Notes: generated from the letters alone by a model not told the origin. 64,000 bases of DNA from Poecilobothrus nobilitatus (GCA_947095535.1 OX352772.1:230003196-230067195), one strand, 5' to 3'; shown: positions 12,801 through 23,926, counted from the first letter of the stretch. Made by a program: numbers and translations.

Positions 12801-15515
12801 ATTGTCATTGTCATTGTCATTGTCATTGTCATTGTCATTGTCATTGTCATTGTCATTGTCATTGTCATTGTCATTGTCATTGTCATTGTCATTGTCATTG
12901 TCATTGTCATTGTCATTGTCATTGTCATTGTCATTGTCATTGTCATTGTCATTGTCATTGTCATTGTCATTGTCATTGTCATTGTCATTGTCATTGTCAT
13001 TGTCATTGTCATTGTCATTGTCATTGTCATTGTCATTGTCATTGTCATTGTCATTGTCATTGTCATTGTCATTGTCATTGTCATTGTCATTGTCATTGTC
13101 ATTGTCATTGTCATTGTCATTGTCATTGTCATTGTCATTGTCATTGTCATTGTCATTGTCATTGTCATTGTCATTGTCATTGTCATTGTCATTGTCATTG
13201 TCATTGTCATTGTCATTGTCATTGTCATTGTCATTGTCATTGTCATTGTCATTGTCATTGTCATTGTCATTGTCATTGTCATTGTCATTGTCATTGTCAT
13301 TGTCATTGTCATTGTCATTGTCATTGTCATTGTCATTGTCATTGTCATTGTCATTGTCATTGTCATTGTCATTGTCATTGTCATTGTCATTGTCATTGTC
13401 ATTGTCATTGTCATTGTCATTGTCATTGTCATTGTCATTGTCATTGTCATTGTCATTGTCATTGTCATTGTCATTGTCATTGTCATTGTCATTGTCATTG
13501 TCATTGTCATTGTCATTGTCATTGTCATTGTCATTGTCATTGTCATTGTCATTGTCATTGTCATTGTCATTGTCATTGTCATTGTCATTGTCATTGTCAT
13601 TGTCATTGTCATTGTCATTGTCATTGTCATTGTCATTGTCATTGTCATTGTCATTGTCATTGTCATTGTCATTGTCATTGTCATTGTCATTGTCATTGTC
13701 ATTGTCATTGTCATTGTCATTGTCATTGTCATTGTCATTGTCATTGTCATTGTCATTGTCATTGTCATTGTCATTGTCATTGTCATTGTCATTGTCATTG
13801 TCATTGTCATTGTCATTGTCATTGTCATTGTCATTGTCATTGTCATTGTCATTGTCATTGTCATTGTCATTGTCATTGTCATTGTCATTGTCATTGTCAT
13901 TGTCATTGTCATTGTCATTGTCATTGTCATTGTCATTGTCATTGTCATTGTCATTGTCATTGTCATTGTCATTGTCATTGTCATTGTCATTGTCATTGTC
14001 ATTGTCATTGTCATTGTCATTGTCATTGTCATTGTCATTGTCATTGTCATTGTCATTGTCATTGTCATTGTCATTGTCATTGTCATTGTCATTGTCATTG
14101 TCATTGTCATTGTCATTGTCATTGTCATTGTCATTGTCATTGTCATTGTCATTGTCATTGTCATTGTCATTGTCATTGTCATTGTCATTGTCATTGTCAT
14201 TGTCATTGTCATTGTCATTGTCATTGTCATTGTCATTGTCATTGTCATTGTCATTGTCATTGTCATTGTCATTGTCATTGTCATTGTCATTGTCATTGTC
14301 ATTGTCATTGTCATTGTCATTGTCATTGTCATTGTCATTGTCATTGTCATTGTCATTGTCATTGTCATTGTCATTGTCATTGTCATTGTCATTGTCATTG
14401 TCATTGTCATTGTCATTGTCATTGTCATTGTCATTGTCATTGTCATTGTCATTGTCATTGTCATTGTCATTGTCATTGTCATTGTCATTGTCATTGTCAT
14501 TGTCATTGTCATTGTCATTGTCATTGTCATTGTCATTGTCATTGTCATTGTCATTGTCATTGTCATTGTCATTGTCATTGTCATTGTCATTGTCATTGTC
14601 ATTGTCATTGTCATTGTCATTGTCATTGTCATTGTCATTGTCATTGTCATTGTCATTGTCATTGTCATTGTCATTGTCATTGTCATTGTCATTGTCATTG
14701 TCATTGTCATTGTCATTGTCATTGTCATTGTCATTGTCATTGTCATTGTCATTGTCATTGTCATTGTCATTGTCATTGTCATTGTCATTGTCATTGTCAT
14801 TGTCATTGTCATTGTCATTGTCATTGTCATTGTCATTGTCATTGTCATTGTCATTGTCATTGTCATTGTCATTGTCATTGTCATTGTCATTGTCATTGTC
14901 ATTGTCATTGTCATTGTCATTGTCATTGTCATTGTCATTGTCATTGTCATTGTCATTGTCATTGTCATTGTCATTGTCATTGTCATTGTCATTGTCATTG
15001 TCATTGTCATTGTCATTGTCATTGTCATTGTCATTGTCATTGTCATTGTCATTGTCATTGTCATTGTCATTGTCATTGTCATTGTCATTGTCATTGTCAT
15101 TGTCATTGTCATTGTCATTGTCATTGTCATTGTCATTGTCATTGTCATTGTCATTGTCATTGTCATTGTCATTGTCATTGTCATTGTCATTGTCATTGTC
15201 ATTGTCATTGTCATTGTCATTGTCATTGTCATTGTCATTGTCATTGTCATTGTCATTGTCATTGTCATTGTCATTGTCATTGTCATTGTCATTGTCATTG
15301 TCATTGTCATTGTCATTGTCATTGTCATTGTCATTGTCATTGTCATTGTCATTGTCATTGTCATTGTCATTGTCATTGTCATTGTCATTGTCATTGTCAT
15401 TGTCATTGTCATTGTCATTGTCATTGTCATTGTCATTGTCATTGTCATTGTCATTGTCATTGTCATTGTCATTGTCATTGTCATTGTCATTGTCATTGTC
15501 ATTGTCATTGTCATT
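9847..15515. repeat. (TCATTG)n array, 944 apparently perfect copies plus a partial one
   Basis: At 9847 the unit changes from TCATTA to TCATTG in every copy, with no interspersion. It then runs 944 whole units to 15510 plus TCATT at 15511-15515, where the assembly gap starts. The right end of the array is therefore unknown and its true length is a minimum. Confidence 0.97.
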
Positions 15516-15715
15516 NNNNNNNNNNNNNNNNNNNNNNNNNNNNNNNNNNNNNNNNNNNNNNNNNNNNNNNNNNNNNNNNNNNNNNNNNNNNNNNNNNNNN
15601 NNNNNNNNNNNNNNNNNNNNNNNNNNNNNNNNNNNNNNNNNNNNNNNNNNNNNNNNNNNNNNNNNNNNNNNNNNNNNNNNNNNNNNNNNNNNNNNNNNNN
15701 NNNNNNNNNNNNNNN
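15516..15715. other. Assembly gap, 200 N
   Basis: Exactly 200 N characters. A round fixed size is typical of a scaffolding placeholder, so the real distance is unknown and the two flanks may not be truly adjacent. Confidence 0.98.
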
Positions 15716-15720
15716 AATAA

Positions 15721-15771
<51 letters not shown>

Positions 15772-15832
15772 TAATAATAATAATAATAATAATAGTAATA
15801 ATAATAAGAATAATATTAACTATAATAATAAA
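15716..15832. repeat. (AAT)n trinucleotide microsatellite
   Basis: Mostly perfect AAT/TAA repeats with scattered A, C and G substitutions, directly right of the gap. It differs in unit from the TCATTG array on the other side, so the array must end inside the gap. Confidence 0.93.
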
Positions 15833-15849
15833 TAAATAAATTTATTCGA

Positions 15850-16711
15850 TAAATAAAATAAAAACCTCTCAAAATATACCAACCAGATAAATAACATTAA
15901 CATTTTTGATCATAACTGTTTTGGTATGAGAGGAAAGCTTAAAAAACTTTATGTTAATATTAAGTCATGAAATTTTAATGTACTAGCTCTAATTGAAACA
16001 TGGCTAAACGAATCGTTTTAGGACGAAGGAATTCTTGATAGTAATTGGTCCATTTATAGGAGCGATCGTAATTATCAGTTTACAAATAGTTCGCGAGGTG
16101 GTGGTGTAGTTTTTGCCGTAAGTAATAACTTACCTAGTGTACCATGAATTACTAGTACTTTTCAATCATTTGAACACCAATTTGTTAAAATTTATTTAGG
16201 TACGAATAATTTATACTTAGGTATTGTTTATTTCCCTCCGAACTTTGACAATTCCTCTTATTCTGAATTTTATAGTGGATACCATAATATCATTTCAAAT
16301 ATGCATGAGGAAGACTCGATTTTCGTCTTTTGCGATTTTAATCGCTCGGCTCTTTCTTTTGTTGTTGATGATTCTGACGTTTTGTTATTACCAATTAACT
16401 TTCAGGACGAGATGGATTTCGGTCTAATTAGCGACTTTTATGGTAATGATTTACAGCAGATTATTAGTTATGCCAACAACAATAATAAATTGTTGGATCT
16501 TGCATTTTCAAATGCATGTGATAGAATGATGGTAAAGCTTGCAGATGATAGAGATATTCTTTTTACTATCACTAATCATCGCAATGCAGTCATCTTTGAG
16601 TTCTCTACTATCATTCTACTCTCAGGCAAAACTTACAATAATGAAAGTGTATATGATTTCCGTAATGCTGACTACCAAAGCATTAATAATGCTTTATCAT
16701 CTACTAACTGA
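15850..16711 (+). pseudogene. LINE endonuclease domain
   Basis: Motifs in one frame are LALIETWLNESF, SSRGGGVVFAV, LGIVYFPPN, FVFCDFNRS (the GDFN-type catalytic block with Cys in place of Gly), KLLDLAFSN, and TNHRNAV at the SDH position. Three in-frame stops (15968, 16019, 16145) break it without any frameshift. The Ser-Asp of SDH is replaced by Thr-Asn, so catalytic function is lost even without the stops. The start is set by homology, not by a Met. Confidence 0.75.
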
Positions 16712-17087
16712 GACGAACTGTAAACATAACAGGATATCGACTCACTAATCTCTATCTTTTATTTAAAAACGTTTGAAATTATAAATGTTTTTGTACCTAA
16801 ATTCCGTAAGAAAAACAAAATAACGGAACCATGGTTAGATAGAGAAGTTAGGACTTCATTATCATCATTACATGATTGGTGCACAATCAACAAATTGAGC
16901 TTATTATTCGGAAATGCAAGGTAATCAGTTTTACCCCTAAACGTTCTTCTTTTTTCTACTCCTACAAAATAGATAATCTAATATTTGAAAATGTGTTTAG
17001 TATTACTGATCTCGGAATTTTACTTGATAGTAAACTTAACTTTAATCTGCACTATGACCACTTAATTTCAAGAGCAATAAAATATTA
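15850..17087 (+). mobile_element. Non-LTR retrotransposon with most of its reverse transcriptase deleted
   Basis: The plus-strand frame is recognisable from about 15860 to 16711 as a LINE endonuclease and linker. It continues, frameshifted, through FVPKF...EPWLDREVR (about 16785-16855), a conserved linker block, straight into WCTINKLSL and KCKVISF...LGILLDSKLNF (16870-17087), which belongs after the RT palm. The whole fingers-palm region is therefore missing. Confidence 0.75.
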
Positions 17088-17088
17088 A
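16876..17088 (+). pseudogene. LINE reverse transcriptase, post-palm fragment
   Basis: The 70-residue frame carries KCKVISFTPKRSSFF followed by SITDLGILLDSKLNFNLHYD, the block just C-terminal to the RT palm. The frame shifts at about 16905, because WCTINKLSL upstream reads in another frame. It lies about 15 codons after the pre-RT linker, which shows an internal deletion of the polymerase core. Confidence 0.7.
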
Positions 17089-17468
17089 TTTTATATAATA
17101 ATGTCTTCTTTCTAAAAATTCTACATTATGTATTTAAAGTATATTTTGATTTTGTCGTCAAGTTTTATTCTTTTTTGTAGTAGTACGGTTTATATTTTAC
17201 ATACATATCATTAGGAATTATAAAATTTGCTTAAGAATTTAAGTTTTTTTTTGTAGGTAATCAAATTTTGTATTTCGTTTTTTAAGTCTTAAATATATTT
17301 TTAATATTATACATATAAATTAGTCATTAAGAATTGCAGTCATATTTCATGTATTTTTTAAATATCAATGTTATAATGTCTGTTCTTTTTTGTTTTTTTT
17401 CAAAAATGCACATACCTTGTTTTGGTAATTAAAATAAAATAAAACAAATTATTTCTAATCACAATTAA
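17089..17468. other. AT-rich spacer, no gene seen
   Basis: No ORF, repeat or structured element can be supported here beyond T-rich runs. Confidence 0.5.
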
Positions 17469-17753
17469 TTAGTTCAGATTTATATGGAATGTATGTTGTA
17501 GTAATACTATTATATTTAACCTCCGTACCTCCGATACGAATTGTAATTCTTTTTCAGGGTTTTCTCCATTTGCTTTTGGGATAAAATCATTTATATATAT
17601 TTCAGAAATACCAACTTTCCATTTTGAATCCAAAATGACTTGCTTATTTAAGTTGTTTGCAAAAGCTGATAATGTATTTTCTGGATAATAATTCAAAGAT
17701 GAATCGTTGAGTAAAGTAATGTTAAATTCATCGTTTATTTGTATGCTGTCCAT
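17469..17753 (-). pseudogene. Polinton/Maverick-type capsid-associated protein, N-terminal fragment
   Basis: The 94-residue frame contains FNITLLNDSSLNYYPENTLS and SKWKVGISEIYINDF. The same pattern occurs in the minus-strand ORF at 47781-48128 inside the larger Polinton. In both places the order 'N.TLL..N..Y.ENTL..F..L...W.V.ISEIYINDF' is kept. I link this N-terminus to the minor-capsid (penton-like) protein of Maverick/Polinton elements; that assignment is moderate. The frame degenerates after NDF. A Polinton-type ORF follows on the opposite strand at 17898, as in a fragment of a second element. Confidence 0.6.
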
Positions 17754-17897
17754 GAGCTGGTTGATTTATTATTACGAATGGGAAAATTAGGTTCTGTTGT
17801 AGTATTACCGGCAATAGCTGATCGTAAAAGATCATCGCCTTGATGTATTGCTTAACTTTATATAGCTATACTATATAAAGAAGTTTAATTTCAATTG
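17754..17897. other. Spacer between divergent Polinton-type ORFs, with TATA-like sequence
   Basis: The minus strand shows a short readable peptide (LLRSAIAGNTTTEPNFPIRNN) that may belong to the same minus-strand gene set. A palindromic TATATAGCTATACTATATA-like stretch at 17860-17880 could be a core promoter. Function is not demonstrated. Confidence 0.35.
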
Positions 17898-18515
17898 TGT
17901 ATCATTTTAAACCACCATACCGCGCAGAAAAACTTAGTCAAGAAGTAAAATTTAATAATCAGTATTGTGGAAATAAAATAAATGGTCTTAAATAGGCTAG
18001 CAAACTAATTGATTATGTAAACGTTAAATCTATTTTAAAACACTATTTAGAACCAGCCGAAAAAATGTATGTCAAAGGAGAACAAAAAAAACTTTTCCTT
18101 GAAAAGTACATTGACAGTAGGAAAAAAGAATATCTAATCAGAGATTTTCCTTCATTACTAAAGATTAATAGTTATAAATCAACATGTCCTATACACTTAT
18201 CAAATAATAGTTTTAGATGTGCTGTTAAAAATTGCTATAATGTGTACAAAAGAAAAAATTTTAAATGAAAACCTTCAATTTTCATACTTGCACGATATAA
18301 ATTTAAATAATAAAACTAAAAATGTACACTTCAACATAAAATGAGAAATTCACTTTATGCATGTGCAGGATTATGTTTACAAATCATCACGAAAAGGTCA
18401 TTGGGAGGAATACGCAAATGATATAAGCCGATTTCAAAAACGTACAGAAAAAGTTTATTTCTAGAATCTTAGCATCAGATCATCATAAAATTGTAAAAGC
18501 TTTTTTAGTTAAGTA
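17898..18515 (+). pseudogene. Polinton-associated ORF of unknown function, second copy
   Basis: From about 17904 the frame reads FKPPYRAEKL...NKINGLK, then an in-frame TAG at 17993. It continues through KMYVKGEQKKLFLEKYIDS and FPSLLKINSYK to a stop at 18266-18268. The order FKPPY/VFKAPF - NxINGL - YVKGxxKKxFLxKxxxS - PSL is shared with the ORF at 45063-45434 in the main Polinton. Beyond 18268 another frame stays readable to about 18515 (DYVYKSSRKGHWEEYAND). I do not know the function. The recurring pair suggests a real Polinton-borne gene family. Confidence 0.55.
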
Positions 18516-18659
18516 ATTATTTTAAATATATAACACCATCTGTTTTATTTTTATAATTTTTATATTTACTAACAAGTACCAAAAGCCATTAACTTATCCT
18601 TGATTTTTTTCATTGTTTACAATATATAATGTAACAATAATAACAACAAACAAACAACA

Positions 18660-18790
18660 CGACATTTACAGCCACCCCTGAACAGGAAATGCGTAATTTC
18701 CTGTCTACATTTATGTGGCAGAGAAATACATGAAAAACAAACATTGGGCAATAAAAAGAAACTTGATTTGACTTGAAAAAATTATTTTCT
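18660..18790 (+). repeat. LINE-type 3' untranslated tail with strong hairpin
   Basis: GGGCAATAAAAAGAAACTTG plus TGATTTGACTTG at about 18748-18780 resembles the 3' ends of insect CR1/Jockey-type LINEs. Just upstream, CAGGAAAT-GCGTA-ATTTCCTG is a perfect 8-bp hairpin, nested inside GCCAC...GTGGC (about 18671-18719). Confidence 0.5.
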
Positions 18791-18984
18791 TACTATTTAT
18801 GTAAATAATAACAACTTTTAAGAATTAAATAGTGATTACACGTCATCTTACGTTCTCGTTTTTATTTTTATTATTTTATAATCTTGATATCCAAAAGTAT
18901 CAATGAATGTTTTTCTTTCTCATTTTTTTTATCTCTGCTTTTACCTACATACATATGTAAATTTTATTAATCTTATGAATTTGC

Positions 18985-19016
18985 GCAATAAAAACAAACT
19001 TGATTTGACTTAAAAT
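18985..19016 (+). repeat. Second LINE-type 3' tail fragment
   Basis: GCGCAATAAAAACAAACTTG followed by ATTTGACTT repeats the tail motif seen 240 bp upstream at 18748-18780. This suggests two LINE 3' ends or one duplicated tail. Confidence 0.45.
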
Positions 19017-19256
19017 AAAATCCTTTCTTACTAAATGATAATCATATTACAAAGTATAAATAAATTTATTGAAAAACCTAAATATGATAAACTAATTCAA
19101 TTCATTAACCTTGCCTGACAACTTCCGCGGTACCAACAACCTTCATTTACTATTAGAACTTATAAGTTAACAACCCATACTTATACAATTAAAACAATTT
19201 TTTGACCTACTAACCAAGAATGCCCTACTTTAAACCCATAAATCAAAATATATAGG

Positions 19257-19870
19257 TCATGATTTTTTCCCATGCCCAACTCCCATCATACCTACTGGAA
19301 TTATATTTAAAATAGAAATTATTTTCTTTTCATCTGGCTTAATACCCTTTTCGGTTATTACATGACCAAGATATAAAACCTCTTTATGTAAAAATTTGTA
19401 TTTATTTGGTTGTAATTTTAAATTATATTTCTTTAATGCTTCGAGTACGTCGATTAATTTTTGGTTATGATCAATGAAATTTTTACCATATATTGCGATG
19501 TCATCCAAATATACAAAGCAACGTATAACTTGGAGACTAGTAAGTACTATATTCATTAATCTTTTAAAAGTGGGCGTTGCGTTATGTAAACCAAATGGAA
19601 TTCGTTTAAATTCGAAATAACCATAGGGTGTATTGAAAGCAGTTTTCTCACGATCTTTATCTTCTACCTCGATTTGGTGAAAACCATTCGCCAATTCCAA
19701 GGTTGAAAAATATTTCGATCTTCAATATTCGGCAGTGTATATGAATCGCATATTGTGATTTCATTTAACTTACGATAGTCGACCACGACACGCCATTTTT
19801 TATTACCATTAAAATCGGATTTTTTTGATACGAATAATAAAGAAATTTCCACGCGCTTTTACTATGTTGG
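19257..19870 (-). pseudogene. Gypsy reverse transcriptase palm
   Basis: Two overlapping frames give the RT core: [14 protein letters not shown] (19664-19852), then LANGFHQIEVED, FGLHNATPTF, the catalytic FVYLDDIAIYG (about 19500) and LYLGHVITEKGIKPDEKK (19257-19700). YLDD is intact. A frameshift near 19690-19700 separates the VDYRKL block from the palm. After IKPDEKK the frame ends in unrelated residues, so the thumb and RNase H are lost. Confidence 0.85.
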
Positions 19871-20640
19871 ACTATTCCTTGAGTTAAAATTTCGTTAACT
19901 TGTTTTTTTATTTCAGTTTTTTGAATTTCAGATAACCTATAAGGCTTAATGTTGGCAGCTGATTTGTCTGACAGAGTATTTATGTCGTGTTTAATAGCTC
20001 CTGTACAAGTTAGTAGGTCTCCCTCTACATAAGATAATTGATTATACATTCTATATATATTTATGATTGATTGTTTTCCGTCGGAATTGAGGTGAGAGAG
20101 ATCTAATTGCTTGCTTAAATTTTCTAATCGATTTTCTATTTTACCTTTAAATTCAGTTTCAGCTAAGTTGTAAATATTAAAAATTATTAATGAAGTGAAT
20201 TTTGTTTTTAAATCATCGTTATTTAGTTCAAACGGTTCTTCGTTCACATTAATTATACTCAGATAAATACAACCATTTTCGGATTTTAGGATTGTATTAG
20301 TCACAATCATCCTTTTTCGTTTAAATTTTCAGGGTTTAATAAAGTGATTGATTCTTCCTGAATAGATTATACTGGACCATATTTAATTAGTTTTTCTGTT
20401 CGAGGTGGTATCACCATTCTTTTATACTCAACTTGAAATTTTATAGGTATCTTTGAATTATTACCATAATCAATAATTGCTTTAGTTCCACTTAAGAAAT
20501 TTTCTCTAATTATACCATCTTGTTCTATTGGAAAATCAGTGGAGACCACATTAAAAAGAATACGATTGTTACCTACATTATTACTAGCAATTTTGATAAA
20601 AAATATAGTTGTACCAATTGTAGTAATAGTTGAGTTCCTT
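19765..20640 (-). pseudogene. Gypsy protease-RT linker
   Basis: The frame 20367-20549 (IIRENFLSGTKAIIDYGN...PPRTEKLIKYGPV) and the frame 19765-20310 form the spacer between protease and RT. The second one ends in IKPYRLSEIQKTEIKKQVNEI then LTQGIVQHSKSAW, the standard block before the RT fingers. A stop near 20367 and a frameshift at about 20310 interrupt it. No intact Asp-Thr-Gly protease motif was found, and the region 20550-21100 is too degenerate to call. Confidence 0.7.
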
Positions 20641-21099
20641 ATATTTCAGTTCTTTTTAGTTCAATAATTGAGTTCCTTGGATTTCTAATGATAAAATGCT
20701 AGAAAATGTACGATTATTTATTTGACTTAGCATTATTTTGTGCGAAGGTTTATTGTTAACAAATGTTGCTAAATTTTCGCGATTTGGAAATTTATTTGAT
20801 TTATATTGTAGATTAAGTATTTTTTTTGATTATGGATTTTTTAGATTTAGAATTTTATTTGAATTTTGATTTTGTATATTTAGAATTTTATTTGAATTTA
20901 GGTTTATTATTTTAACTTGCTCGCCTGTGTCCCGAGACCCGACGGACCAGGCTGGCTGTAGTTTTCCTATGGTGATTTGGGATGTTATTGTTTTTATAAA
21001 TACGTTTCCTACATTATTACCAGATATTCTTATATTTATTATACCAGATCTTCTATATTATTACCAGATTTCTTACAATAACGATAGATTTTTTCGTTT

Positions 21100-22095
21100 G
21101 TTATTGTAAACAGGTATACGATGCGCACTTTTAAAATTAGGAAAGTTATGATTAATTCTAGGTTTGAAATAAGGATTGAAATTATTATTTAAGTTTCAGT
21201 TAAAATTTACCTTTCGACAATTTTTGGTAATGCGTTTGAGTCTGGCAAAAATTACAATACGGTTTTTTAATATTAATGTTATTATGAAAATTATTACTGA
21301 TGGACGTTTTACCTAATTTTTCTTCGTCAATTGCCAGTTCCATTGCCTCGTGTAGTGAAAGAGATCTACCTGTACGAATAATTATTTTTAATGTAGGCAG
21401 TGATCCATTTACTAAATTATTCATAACGGTTTTTTCATTTAATTCGCTTATGGCGCTTTACTGCCTTCGCGGGGCATGGAACTGTTAACTCATGAAATGT
21501 TTAATTCATCAAGTTTTCCTGCTCTGTCAGAATAATTTGAAACGGATTCCCTGGGACTTTGACACAGTAGGAAGATTTCCTTTTTATTAACTGAGTTGAT
21601 CTAGTTTTTAAAAATTTTTCTAAAAGTACTGTGTTTAATTCCTCACAATCCTCCAATATTTTATACCTTAAAGTCGCGTTATACGCACGGCCAAAAATTT
21701 TAGATTTTATAAGATCTAGAAAATTTGCAAATCTTTGTGACTTTTTGTTTTTTGGTAATGAATTTCTGCGAGTTCTACAAATCTATGCAACTCTACAGAA
21801 TTTCCATTGAACTCGGGTATTAACGTAGTCGCTTGATTAATGTCGAATTTCGCATTATTTTTCGATTTAAATTTGTATCACTGAAAAAGTTTTACTTACG
21901 AGGGAATCTGGTCTATGATCACTTGAGTCGTCTGAATGTTCATCTGATAATCTTTAGAGACTGAGGCTTTTGTTTCCCCAGATTCGATCATGTCGTCTAA
22001 TTTTTTTAGGAACAGGTGAACGTGATAAAGGCATTTGATATTTTTCTCCAACGATGCGCCTGGAAATTTTCCTCGTTCTGAGACTTAGATTTAAA
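21100..22095 (-). pseudogene. Gypsy gag
   Basis: Minus-strand pieces include a PLSRSPVPKK start-like region (about 22040), KIFGRAYNATLRYKILEDC, SLHEAMELAIDEEK (21200-21424), and a degenerate zinc knuckle, YCNFCQTQTHYQKL, in which the last Cys is missing. Multiple stops and frameshifts break the ORF. It would have encoded the nucleocapsid precursor that packages element RNA. Confidence 0.65.
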
Positions 22096-22149
22096 TTCAA
22101 ATAACTCCTACGAATTGCATTAACGAATTGAATTGCATTATTAATATAG

Positions 22150-22898
22150 GGTTACTTTATAATTGACGAAAGTGTTTCTTGATTTTTTCAAATTTTCTAA
22201 CAAATTTCTTTAACGAATTTTTTGCATTTTGTTTTACTCGATAATTTGAAATTGTTGAAGATATAATGCGTAGTACAAAAAAATGTAAATAAATGAACAA
22301 CATAACGGTTGGTTGAAGAATTTTTATTTATATGATATTGATATACATACATACTTATATAATATCATGTTTATTTACATATCGTATATGTCACTGATGA
22401 ATGAATGATAAGAGTATAGATCTATATTATATAGCGCCGTATTTACATACATATATGTATTTTATGTACTTATAAGAAATTATTCTATGAATGGAAATAT
22501 TTTTAAAGAAATATAGCAATGTATGGCATACTTATAACAATATAAATATACTTTGTGCGCATTAATATAATATAATATTCAAAATTATATTTACTATTTT
22601 GTAATTTAATATACATTTACCGCTTAGTATTAAATGGTACTACAGAGTATTTGAAAAAGTTTTGGATTGATAATCGTTATGTGGAAGGTTAGAATCTGCT
22701 TTTGAAGAATGTATAAACATATAGTCTTAATATATGTACAACCCATAATTCTAGAAATTATAAAATTCACCCAAATTATTTTAAAATACTAAAATATTAA
22801 AAAAATAATATTGTAAGCAGAGTGGCAGGCTATGAAGATACTAACGGTTCGTACGGGTATCTAAGAGTTGACAAAGGCAACTGTATTCTTTCTCGTTT
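22150..22898 (-). repeat. LTR-like repeat copy a, with leader
   Basis: Shared with copies at 22907-23926 and 24515-25094. Landmarks are ACATATCG.ATATGTCACTG near the left end, TTTTGGATTGATAATCGTTA, and a right end reading ACGGTTCGTACGGG...AAGAGTTGA...TCTCGTTT. The stretch 22150-22366 (between this repeat and gag) is shared only with copy c. It could be a gypsy LTR plus leader; no clear tRNA primer-binding site was found to prove it. Confidence 0.6.
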
Positions 22899-22906
22899 TT
22901 TGTTGT

Positions 22907-23926
22907 ATCATGTTTATTTACATATCGTGTATGTCACTGGTGAATGAATGATAAGAGTATAGATGTATATTATATAGCGCCGTATTTACATACATGTATG
23001 TATTTTATTGTACTTATAAGAAATTATTCTATGAATGGAAATATTTTTAAAGAAATATTGCAATGTATGGCGATATACTTATAATAATATAAATATACTA
23101 TGTGCGCATTAATATAATATAATAATGGTAATCACGAGTTGGTGCAAAAGAGGAAATTTTTTTTGCACCCTAGCACATATTTGCACCAACTCGTGAACAA
23201 CCGTAGCAAAAATTTTGATTGAACTGTCAAATATCGTTGATGTGCTTGGTTTGTTTACATAAAAATTTAATATGCTTAACAAAAATTTCAGATATTTGTA
23301 AATCTTTATATGCTTGACTTAATATATAATCCGAAATAATTTTTTTTCCACTTTTTTAGGCATCTTTAAAATTTTTATCTAATATAGCGCTTACAAAAAA
23401 TATATAAACAAACTTTGCAATGGTCTTGCACAAATATGCAATAGGGTTTAGGTCTTGCATAGTCTTACAAAATTTTGCACTTTTTTATACATGAAAACAA
23501 CAACAAATTGTGCACTTTAACTGTCAAAAAATTGAAATATGCTACGGTGCAAAATTTTGTACTTGTGCAAGACCACTTTGCACCAACTCGTGAATACCCT
23601 TCATATTTAAAATTATATTTACTATTTTGTAATTTAATATACATTTACCGCTTAGTTTTAAATGGTACTATAGAATATTTAAAAAAGTTTTGGATTGATA
23701 ATCGTTATGTGGAAGGTTAGAATCTGCTTTTGAAGAATGTATAAACATATAGTTTGAATATATGTACAACCCCTAGTTCTAGAAATTATAAAATTCACCC
23801 AAATTATTTTAAAATACTAAAATATTAAAAAAATAATATTGTAAGCAGAGTGACAGGCTGTGAACATACTGACGGTTCGTACGGGTATCTAAGAGTTGAC
23901 AAAGGGAACTGTACTCTTTCTCGTTT
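22907..23926 (-). repeat. LTR-like repeat copy b, carrying a MITE
   Basis: A direct neighbour of copy a in the same orientation. It matches copy a over its length but is split by a 480-bp insertion at about 23123-23604 that copies a and c lack. It also lacks the 22150-22366 leader. Confidence 0.65.
23123..23604. mobile_element. MITE-like element with 20-bp-class terminal inverted repeats
   Basis: The left end GGTAATCACGAGTTGGTGCA and the reverse complement of the right end (GGGTATTCACGAGTTGGTGC) match closely. The uninterrupted sister repeat at 22.57 kb gives the empty site, showing a clean insertion flanked by ATA-type sequence. A third inverted copy of CACGAGTTGGTGCAAA lies at 23186-23201, so the left end alone can fold back. 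There is no ORF, so it is non-autonomous. Superfamily unknown. Confidence 0.7.

Larger units (their letters stand above)
19257..22095 (-). mobile_element. Ty3/gypsy retrotransposon, gag to reverse transcriptase, decayed
   Basis: Read on the minus strand from 22095 to 19257, the order is gag, zinc-knuckle remnant, protease/linker, then RT. RNase H and integrase are absent here. A 3' break lies near 19257, where the RT frame runs into unrelated sequence. The repeats at 22.15-25.1 kb lie on the 5' side and may include its LTR. Confidence 0.8.

Noticed and set aside
4001..15514. A 3,837-codon minus-strand frame of Met-Thr and Met-Ile repeats
   Set aside because: It has the same cause: the reverse complement of the hexamer lacks stops in that frame.
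4009..15515. Telomeric repeat
   Set aside because: TCATTA/TCATTG is not like TTAGG or its known insect variants, and the array lies inside a scaffold beside LINEs.
3721..15720. A 3,999-codon open frame of Ser-Leu repeats
   Set aside because: It arises only because TCATTA and TCATTG contain no stop in that frame, and it runs into the N gap. There is no promoter, start context or codon variation.
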